A DNA stretch of 64,000 nt from Lunularia cruciata (taxonomy: Eukaryota > Streptophyta > Marchantiopsida > Lunulariales > Lunulariaceae), in NCBI GenBank assembly GCA_948567375.1, contig OX419756.1, forward strand, positions 49,578,552-49,642,551, read 5' to 3'. Under the pieces are notes generated by a model that saw only the letters and a list, made by a program, of their open reading frames with translations, was not told where the DNA came from and did not search any database. Positions 56,190 through 64,000 of this stretch are shown here, in pieces. Each line of letters opens with the position of its first letter. Positions within the stretch are counted from its first letter, which is position 1. Made by a program: the position numbers and the translations under genes.

Positions 56190-56583
56190 GAAACCTCACA
56201 ATTGATTGTCGTGAATGGAACCCTAGAAGGTAATCAAGTGAGAGTATTAATAGATCCGGGAGCAATAGAGAATTTCTTGTCTCACTTTATTGCAATAAGA
56301 TTGGGAATGGATCTAGAGAGAGATGGGAGAAGAAGTAGAGTTAAAAGAAGAAGAAGTAGAGTTACCTAATGGGCAAACAAAGAGGATTGAATCATTACCT
56401 AGACAGGTAACACTCTCTGTAGGAGAATATCATGAAGTAATTGAGTGGCGAGTGATACAGTTAGCTCATTATGATGCAATTTTAGGCATGCCATGGATGG
56501 AGCATTACAAACCTATGGTAGATTGGAGGAAGAAAGTAGTCACAGTAGAAAGTAGTAAGAAAGTAGTCAATCATTGGGGTTAA
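56190..56583 (+). pseudogene. GYP-2 protease
   Basis: Active-site region VRVLIDPGAIENFLSHFIA near 56240-56295 (D-P-G where D-S/T-G is usual) and AILGMPWMEHYKPMVDW near 56478-56530. A frameshift lies near 56310. A short duplication (GAAGTAGAGTTA) occurs at 56332-56365. Confidence 0.75.
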
Positions 56584-56659
56584 AGAAAAATCACACATGT
56601 AGAAACTGCCTCTATATGTCATAGGGACGGCAACTGTCTGTAAGACCGATAGATGTTTC

Positions 56660-58100
56660 ATGGGTCTAATAAGAGAAGTCCAGAGTGCACAACTTGATGG
56701 ACAAATTCTTGAGAAATTGAAGGATGTGGTGGATGAGTTTCAAGATGTCTTTCCCGATGATCTACCCTCAAGATTACCACCAAAAAGGCGAGTAGATCAC
56801 AAAATTGAGACACTCCAGAGGAAGACACCTCCTTGTAAGGCCCCATATCTCCTATCACCTCATAAGTTGGAGGAGTGTAAGACTCAAATTGAGGAGATGC
56901 TGCAAAAAGGGTTCATCCAACCTAGCGTATCACCATATGGGGCCCCTATCTTGTTTGTGAAGAAGAAGGATAGTACAATGCGCATGTGCATTGACTATCA
57001 AGGTCTCAATCAACAAATAGTGAAGAACAAATACCCCTTACCTTGCATGGATGACCTCTTTGATCAACTCCATGAAGCGAGATACTTCACCAAATTGGAC
57101 TTGCGGAGCGGTTACAATCAAATCCGAATTGGAGAGGAGGATGTGTATAAAACTACCTTTCGAACCAGGTATGGCCACTTTGAGTATCTTGTGATGCCTT
57201 TTGGCCTCACCAATGCACATGCCACTTTTATGAGTCTAATGAATGACACATTTTTTCCATATTTGGATAAGTTTGTTATCATCTTCTTGGACAATATCTT
57301 AGTATATAGTAGCACGATGACAGAATACAAACAAAATCTACAAGAGGTCCTCCAGATTCTAAGATAGAATCAATTGTATGCCAAAATCTCAAAGTGTGAA
57401 TTCGGCAAGTTTGAAGTAGACTACTTGGGGCATAGAGTAAGTGCAAAGGGCATTCAAGTATTGACGGATAAAATAGAGGTCATTCAAAAATGGAGTGCCC
57501 CAGAAGATCAGACTCAACTTAAGAGCTTCTTGGGGTTGATGGGATTCTATCATAGATTTGTCAAGGACTTCTCCAAGGTTGCATAGCCTTTAACGGCACT
57601 ACTTGGCAAGGGGAAGAAGTGGACATGGAGAACTACACAAGAGTTGGCCTTTCAAGAATTGAAAGCCACCTTGCTACATGCACCAATCTTGAAGTGGTAT
57701 GACCCAAAACGTCCAATCAAGTTGGCTATAGATGCATCAGGCGTAGCAATAAGAGCAGTCCTACAACAAGAGTGGCATGACGGATGGCATCCAATTGAAT
57801 ATTTCTCTTGAAATTTGTTATTGGTAAAGCGCAACTAGCACACCATAGAACAAGAAGAGTTGGTGATCATTTTGGCAACCAAGCATTGGAAGCACTATCT
57901 AGGCGAGAAGGCATTTGTAGTAGAGACAGACCACAAACCTCTAGTCTACCTTGAGACGCAAAAGGATCTATCTCATTGCCAAATTTGGTAGGCAAAGTGG
58001 CGACAATGCTTTAACATGACAATCACCTACGTGGAAGGTAAGAAGCAACTTGCAGATGCATTCACCCGCATGCCAATGGCAAACAACTTGGTGGTAGAGG
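56660..58100 (+). pseudogene. GYP-2 reverse transcriptase and RNase H
   Basis: RT is open from 56660 to 57364 with [12 protein letters not shown] near 56750 and [20 protein letters not shown] near 57160-57215. The catalytic motif reads [10 protein letters not shown] near 57285-57310, so the second Asp is Asn (G-to-A), which should abolish polymerisation. After TAG 57365 the frame continues (CEFGKFEVDYLGHRVSAKGI). RNase H shows AIDASGVAIRAVLQQ near 57726 and ETDHKPLVYL near 57927. Further stops near 57586, 57810, 57834 and 57989. Confidence 0.9.
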
Positions 58101-59340
58101 TTAAGATTAACCCTAAATTCTGGTCAGAGCTTCTGGCTGCTACAAAAATTGATCCACAGATTGTAGAAGCGCAATCATCCAAAGGTATCACCAACACCCA
58201 AGGACTCACCTTTTGGGATGGCAGATTATGGATACCAAATGTCCCAGAATTACGCACTACCATTCTAGCGGAATATCATGATTTGGCCATTGCAGGTCAT
58301 GAGTGGACAAGACCTTGGATGCAATCAAGCGCCATTACTATTGGCCCAAGATGAGCAACAATGTGATGGACTACGTGCACAGCTGCCTACTTTGTCAACA
58401 AAACAAAGCTTCTAATCAAGCTCATGCAGAGCTCCTTCAACCTCTCCCCACTCCTACCAAACATTGGGAACAAGTGAGTATGGATCTTGTCTGTGAATTA
58501 CCCAAGACCACCTCAAGGTTTGACTTCATTGTGGTCTTTGTGGACCAATCAGCAAAATGATTCATGTACAACCTACCACCAAGGAGGTGACTGCTCCACA
58601 ACTAGCTCAATTATACTTAGACGCAGTCTTTGCTCACCATGGCTTGTCTAGATACTCATCACCGATAGAGGCACCCAATTCATCAGTCTATTTTGGTGAA
58701 CACTCTTTGGTTTCTTCAAAACCAAGTTGGCCATATCCACAGCTTACCATCCACAAACAGATGGCCAAACAAAGTGGGCTAATCACATGAATGAAGACAT
58801 GCTACACGGCTTCACCTTAGAAGAGCAAGAGAGGTGGGACACCCTACTCCCGTTGGTGGAATTTGCTTACAACAATTTGGTGAATGCGTCCACCCAAGTC
58901 ACTCTGTTCTTCCTCATGTATGGTGAACATCCCTTCATACCTTCTAGCTTGATGAAGATCCGTCCAATGGCTACCAAGGTTGATGCAGTCAACACATTTG
59001 TTTCTAGAATCCAACAACGTGCGGAGAGAGCCAAGCACAAATTACAGATTGTGCAAAATCGACAGAAGCAGTATGTTGATGTACACCGTAGGCACATGGA
59101 GTTCAATGTTGGGGATCAAGTGTGGCTATCAACAACCAACCTCACATTGGTTGGACCTCGTAAGCTCAAACCTCGTTTCATTGAGCCTTTCTTGATTCTT
59201 CATCGTGTCGACGTTGTGGCCTATCACCTTGAGCTACCACCACACATGAAGATCCATCCAATGTTCCATGTCTCCCTACTATGCAGATATGCTCCCCGAT
59301 CAGGCCAAGGTCATTCCACACAAGACATTCAACCTTGTCC
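58100..59340 (+). pseudogene. GYP-2 integrase
   Basis: The zinc region runs across a frameshift near 58300 (H..H, then CLLCQQNKAS near 58388). The core start MDLVCELPKT is near 58478. The second catalytic block near 58650 is frameshifted. The third reads DGQTKWANHMNEDML near 58760-58800, where the catalytic Glu of DGQTE is Lys (G-to-A). The C-terminal blocks GPRKLKPRFIEPFLI and HPMFHVSLL are intact. This integrase could not be active. Confidence 0.9.
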
Positions 59341-59344
59341 GACA

Positions 59345-59563
59345 CTCATTGATGGCATAGAGGAATATGAAGTGGAGCGGATTCTCCAAAAATGCATGTG
59401 TGGTACTCGCCATCCGTGGGTGGACTATCTAGTACAATGGAAAGGTTACCTCTCCCCCCCCCCCTATGAAGCAACCTGGGAGCCTGCTGTCAATTTGACA
59501 CATGCACCGGTGTTGGTGCAAGCATTTGAGCAACAATTGCACAACGAGGATGTTGCGTCTTAA
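59345..59563 (+). pseudogene. GYP-2 chromodomain
   Basis: In the integrase frame: EEYEVERILQK near 59361, then DYLVQWKGYLSPPPYEATWEP near 59422-59485, a chromodomain with aromatic-cage-type residues (Y, W, W). A C-run of about 11 at 59454-59464 encodes the prolines. The frame ends at TAA 59561-59563, 11 bases before the 3' LTR. Confidence 0.9.
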
Positions 59564-59574
59564 AAGGAGAGGTC
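59562..59574 (+). other. GYP-2 polypurine tract
   Basis: AAAAGGAGAGGTC directly before the 3' LTR start. Confidence 0.65.
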
Positions 59575-61017
59575 TGTAATACCAAGAGCTAGCCATATGA
59601 TCTAGATGTGAAATTCTGTTTGGTAACATCTAGAATGATGTTATACATGATGTTCAAAATAGATGAGATATAAGTATCACCAAAAGAGTACTTCTACTAA
59701 TAGGGCAGAAACCAAAATAAACTTCAGAACCTTAGAACCTTAGAACCAATAGCTAGACATATGATTTAAAGGTGAGAATTGGTTTGGTAACATCTTGGAG
59801 GATGTTACACATGATGGACTAAAAAGATGAGAAAGAGGTATCACCAAAGGGGGACTTCTACTAATAGAGTAGGAATCGAAATATGCCTAAAATCTTTGAA
59901 GGCAATTTTGGAGGCCTAAACGGATGAATTAGGCCTCAAAAATATGCACATTCCCCCCTCCCAAGCGGAGGAAAGGCTGGCCTTCCCTCCCCCACATTTT
60001 GTCTCATCAAGAGCTTTCCAATGGTACCTTACGTGATTCTGAGATTCCTACAAGAATATTCCCTAAAAGATTCCCTCTAGTCAAAGCTTGTTTGACCAAC
60101 TAGATATGACCTGTGAGCCGGCCTGTCTCTCACTCAGGATGAACTTCTGATGGCTATTATAGTAGCGCACCATGGACTAAGAAGGCAAGGAACCCGAACT
60201 CCATCATACTCCTCCAAGGCTAACACTCCAAGGCTCAAGACATTGCTCAATAGAGAACTCAATGAGAAAGAGATAGTTGCAAATGAAAGGATGATGAGTA
60301 CCTCCTCACCCCTTGTTTATATACTTGTGAAATAGTTACGTACCAAAGTTACTAATTACCGCAGTAACTCAAGTTACTAGACTAAAAGTCAAGTAAAGTC
60401 AAAAAGTAAAAAGGAATATCCATTCACATCGGCATATTCCCCTAAGCATGTGGTCTTATCTTGACCCAACCACTAAGTCAAAGGATTCCTTCACATGGGC
60501 TATCCTTGGACTATAGAAGAATCCAAAACAAAAAGGCTTGCGAGCCCAAGAGTTCTCAACTCTTTCCTCAAAGCCAAACACCTAGGAATAATACCAAGTC
60601 AACGCACTAAAATCCAAAATAGTGGTGCTCATCTTTTCTACTTCCTCTAAAGTAAGGTCCCCTTTATCTTAGCTATGACTAACTTTAGCTAACCATGACT
60701 AATATAGAACCATCCTTTATCTCTATCTAAATAATATCTCTTAAGTACTTGTAATACCAAGCTAAATATCACAATACCACACACATGCACAAATGGGTGT
60801 TACAGACCTAGACCAGACATGTTACCCATCTGAGTAAGTAATCCAAGGGTGGAGCTTGCTGACATGTTACCTATCTATGTGTCTAATCCTATGGTGGAGC
60901 TTCCTTGGAGGAGATCCTCTTTGTCTATATAATAAAGAGAAGGTGCTCCTTTGGGGCATCAAATGTTTGAGTTTGCAATCTGTGTTTTCTCTCTTCTCTT
61001 GTCCTCAAAGTATTACA
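59575..61017 (+). repeat. GYP-2 3' LTR, split by a solo TAT-1 LTR
   Basis: Two parts, 59575-60111 and 60805-61017, together about 746 bp after removing the duplicated GACC. Several percent different from the 5' LTR, with an extra CCTTAGAA unit near 59735. It ends AAAGTATTACA followed by the TSD AAATG. Confidence 0.93.
60112..60804 (-). repeat. Solo TAT-1 LTR inside the GYP-2 3' LTR
   Basis: 693 bp, on the minus strand TGTAACACCC...GGCTCACA, with no internal sequence. Flanked by GACC on both sides (60108-60111 and 60805-60808), while the 5' LTR of GYP-2 has GACC once there. It shows an insertion followed by LTR-LTR recombination. The apparent duplication is 4 bp. Confidence 0.93.
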
Positions 61018-62490
61018 AAATGTTGCAATGTATAATGGTCAACATAGAAGACAAACTCGTATCCTAGTAGGTAGTTGCAAAATTTCTTGCAGGCATACAC
61101 CATTCCGAGTGCTTCTCTTTTAGTTGTCAAATAGTTCTTTTCAGAAACTGAAAGTTGTCGGCTGGCATAATACACCTAGTAGTCCTTCTTCTTCTCGTCC
61201 TTCTGACTTAAGACAACACCAATGGCCATGGACAAAGTGTCCACATATACATGAAAAGGGACGTCCCAATTTGGGGCCCTCATAATTGGTGCTTCAACTT
61301 GTTTCTTCTTCAACACCTGGAAAGCTTCCCACAGATAGTCTTTGGATTTCTTCAAAAGCTTTGTAAGGGGTGCAACAAGCACCGCATAGTTTGACACAAA
61401 GCGCCTATAGTATACGATATGTCCCAAGAAGGCTCTCTGCTCCCGGATGTTCTTCGGGGATTCCAAAGCTCCGATTACTTTAACCTTCTCGACATTGACT
61501 TCAATACATCGGCTTGACACTCGATGCCCCAAAAGAATTCTCTCCTTCATTGCAAAGAAGCATTTCTCCGGGTGTAATGACAAGCCGGCAAAACAATACC
61601 TTTCAAAATTTTGGTGAAGGTAATCCAAATGTACATCTCTTTGCCCAAATACACAAAAATCATCAATGAATACTTCCACAAATTTGTGCAAGAAATCTTT
61701 GAAGATTGAATTCATCATCCGTTGGAAACTAGCAAGAGCATTACACAAACCAAAGGGCATTTGATTGTAAGCAAAAGTGCCCCAATTGGTCGTGAATGTA
61801 GTTTTATCCTTGTCCTCTTCTCAAATGGATACTTGATTGTACCCTGAAAATCCATCAAGAAAGCTATAACAAGGGTGACCAGCTACTTGGTCTAGAATTG
61901 TATCGGTAAAAGGCAAGGGATGATGATCCTTCCTTGTGATTACGTTCAACTTACAAAAGTCTTGGCACACTCGGATCTTCCCTATTTTCTTCTTTGGGAC
62001 AATGATAATGGGGGAGATCCATTCATTGCTTAAGACACGGAAGATGATTTTGGCCCCTAAGTACTTATCAATTTCATCTTTCACCAAAAGAGAGTACTTT
62101 GGGTTCAGACGGTATTGTCTTTGCCAAACCAGAACTACACCTTCAACCAGATCAATCCGGTGTTCTCCAAATTCTTGTGGAATACCCGGCATTTGATCAA
62201 TAGACCATGCAAATACATCCTGGAATTCTATAAATAGGGCAGTGTATCCTGTCAACTCCTCCAAAGTGACTGTCTTCAAAAAATTTAAAATTTTCCCTTT
62301 AGTCAAGACAACATCTTGACAGTCATTGGGGTTGATGACTCCTTCAACGTGGCTTACTTGGCTTAACCTGAGGCAAGCTGCCATCAAACCCCCTTCCTCC
62401 AAGTCAGGTTCACCCGAGGCGAGGTCATATAGATCTTCATCTTCAACATCCACCTTGTCACATTCCAAGTAATTGTCTTGGACTTCGTCT
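61018..62490 (-). pseudogene. TAT-2 reverse transcriptase and RNase H start
   Basis: In one minus-strand frame: a connector (FQDVFAWSIDQMPGIPQEF near 62210), RT (WISPIIIVPKKKIGKIRVCQ near 62025-61970; PLPFTDTILDQVAGHPCYSF near 61920-61870), then TGA at 61821 where CGA is likely. After it, MPFGLCNALASFQRMMNSIF and the intact catalytic FIDDFCVFG near 61660 follow. RNase H starts near 61250 (HVYVDTLSMAIGVVLSQ). The frame is cut at 61018 by GYP-2 and resumes at 53761. FAWS..MPG wording is typical of the Tat group. Confidence 0.9.
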
Positions 62491-62499
62491 TTGGATTTG

Positions 62500-62980
62500 T
62501 CTGAGGACTAAGACAATGAGTCTTTGGATTTGTCCTCATCTTCTGACAAACTAGTTTCCCCAAGTTGGGGAACTTTTGTCCAACTCACAATCACCAACTT
62601 CTGGTCTTTGGACGAAATGTCCTTGAACCTTAATTTCTGCTGATGCCAATCCACCACAACTTGGGCATTGTACAACCAGGGTCTTCCGATCAATAGAGGG
62701 TAACCAGTCTTAGTCACTAGCCGCAACACAATGTAGTTCAGCTTGAAAGGCACCCCTCCAATGATCATGGTAATGTTTGACAGCATGCCCAAAAGCCATC
62801 TCCTGGTTTGGTCTACAAATTTCAAAACTCGGGGTGTCGGCTCAAACATATGATACCCCTGTCAATTTGCAGTATCCTTGGTCATGACATTCACACCAGA
62901 ACCCAAATCTATGGGTATCAATGTGATCATGCACCCTGCAATCTCCGCATCAACCTTGGGAGATCCCAGATCTTCTTGTT
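62500..62980 (-). pseudogene. TAT-2 protease
   Basis: Active-site block CMITLIPIDLGSGVNVMTKD near 62935-62880 (D-L-G where D-S/G-G is usual), then LLIGRPWLYNAQVVVDWHQQ near 62710-62650. In-frame stops at 62862 (TGA) and just before 62508 (TAG). Same frame as RT. Confidence 0.82.
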
Positions 62981-64000
62981 CAATACGATAAATAGCGGGC
63001 AGGTCCTTCTTTGACATCAACCTTACCTTCTTAAGGACCAAATTCAGCTGCTTCTTGTATAGCTTATTGTCTTCCCACAATTGCTTGAATGTAATGTTGG
63101 CATTTGTGGCTGCCAAATCTGCTACAATATCATATTGGGGCACTCCTCCCAATTTGACCGTCTTTGCCTTCGACTTTGGGTTTGAAGTCTCTCCATGTTC
63201 AATTTTGACTTCAAGATGTTTTAAAATGGTGACAGGATTGCTAGTGGCCTTAACCCGAGGTTCCTTGGGTTGACCCACCTCGGCTTGGATCAGACCCTTT
63301 ACTTTGGATCGGGTATCCACCGGAAAAATTGGAGGCTTCGTCTTTGCTTCCTCCTCCAAACTCAGTTCCGGAGTTCTTAGTATCGCCTCCTTAAGTTCCT
63401 TCTGCAAGGCTTTAGCTTTGGCTTTAGCAAGGATCTTTTCCTCCTTGGCAAAAAGAATTGCCTTTGGGCACAGTCTCTTTGTCTTTCTAGAAGATGACGG
63501 GGTCGTACTCAGCTCTTCGGGATCATGCTTCTTCTTACTTGCACGTGTCTCAACTTTCAAAATTGCAAGGTCCAACCATTCCCCTTCCAAGGCCGGACTC
63601 CCTTCCTGAGGTCTCTCCTCCTCAAGTGTTATGCAATTTACATTTGTATCTCCCTTTGCTTGAAGCGCTGCACGCTCCGTGGGAGTTTGTACATATTTTA
63701 CATGCGGCTTCGGGTTCGGTGGGTGAGGGCATTGGTTGCCCGTATGGCCTGATCCTTTACAGTTTCCACACAAGGGAACGTACCCAATTTGCCTTCTTGG
63801 CTCCGGACAGTTTGGAGACTATTGTCCCATCGAGCCACAATTATAACATGCCCAGGTGCAACACTCTGAGGTTGATTTTGGTTGCTCATCGGTGGTCTTC
63901 ATGGAGGAGCATTGGGGTTATACTCCCTTGGTCCATACCTTGGACCTTGATACAATGTGCTAGCCTGAGGCTATACCTCTTGGGTTTGGTACATAGCCTC
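62862..64000 (-). pseudogene. TAT-2 Gag C-terminal part with zinc knuckles, cut by window edge
   Basis: Enters from the right edge. The first knuckle (CYNCGSMGQ.SPNC near 63850-63800) lacks the His and has a stop. The second is intact (CGNCKGSGHTGNQC near 63770-63730). A long Lys/Glu-rich region follows (ILAKAKAKALQKELKEAIL near 63440-63385) up to the protease. The 304-codon open frame 63773-62862 is the longest piece. The capsid part and 5' LTR lie outside the window. Confidence 0.85.

Larger units (their letters stand above)
53767..61017 (+). mobile_element. GYP-2, Ty3/gypsy chromovirus, decayed
   Basis: LTRs of about 742-746 bp (the 3' one split by a TAT-1 solo LTR), primer site, gag, protease, RT, RNase H, integrase and C-terminal chromodomain, flanked by AAATG. 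The LTRs differ by several percent plus indels, so this is older than GYP-1. Pol has many stops and shifts and two catalytic residues are changed. Inserted plus-strand into the minus-strand TAT-2 RNase H. Confidence 0.95.

Noticed and set aside
1-64000. CRISPR array, rRNA, tRNA or intact host gene
   Set aside because: No regularly spaced short repeats, no rRNA-like or tRNA-like blocks, and no multi-exon gene I could support.

Overview
The window looks like plant nuclear DNA made of nested, decayed LTR retrotransposons. I see no intact host gene, rRNA, tRNA or CRISPR array. The evidence is plant-type Ty3/gypsy gag-pol (two chromoviruses with C-terminal chromodomains, two Tat/Athila-like families), a Ty1/copia RT relic, tRNA-Met-type primer sites, 5-bp target-site duplications (TSDs) and many C-to-T nonsense changes. 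Heavy nesting suggests a large repeat-rich genome, perhaps a gymnosperm; species is not resolved. Working labels are mine: TAT-1 (LTR starting TGTAACACCC), TAT-2, GYP-1 and GYP-2 (chromoviruses), and CCL (an element with a coiled-coil protein gene, copies A to D).

Layout. 1-1490: TAT-1 gag and leader, minus strand. 1491-about 4700: CCL-D, plus strand, 3'-truncated. 4.7-13.9 kb: mostly unrecognised, with a copia RT relic at 6.56-7.17 kb. 13.96-15.6 kb: unknown minus-strand coding relic. 16.3-27.3 kb: old TAT-2 copy (minus), split by CCL-A (17260-26697, TSD CATCT), which is split by GYP-1 (19190-24831, TSD CCATC). 27.46-28.2 kb: tandem repeats. 28.2-37.4 kb: degenerate TAT-1 copy (plus), split by CCL-B (29938-33715, TSD GCTTT) and broken by CCL-C (37400-41632). 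41.6-64 kb: a second TAT-2 copy (minus), interrupted by a compound TAT-1 block (41970-53081) and by GYP-2 (53767-61017, TSD AAATG), whose 3' LTR holds a solo TAT-1 LTR (60112-60804).

Most unusual items. (1) CCL elements have TG...CA ends and 5-bp TSDs but no internal LTR pair. Each carries an approximately 858-codon coiled-coil gene followed by a TATA-like box and a leader-like tail, so they may be giant solo LTRs with a gene in U3. (2) The GYP-1 LTR holds a dense cluster of perfect heat-shock-element motifs just upstream of its TATA box. (3) GYP-1 gag and pol are in different frames, joined by a G GGA AAC slippery heptamer with a downstream stem. (4) The TAT-1 copy has an extra zinc-knuckle ORF before gag and a 2.49-kb internal tandem duplication.

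No complete element has an undamaged pol, so any movement would need helpers. GYP-1 is the youngest datable insertion (4 LTR differences in 423 bp).
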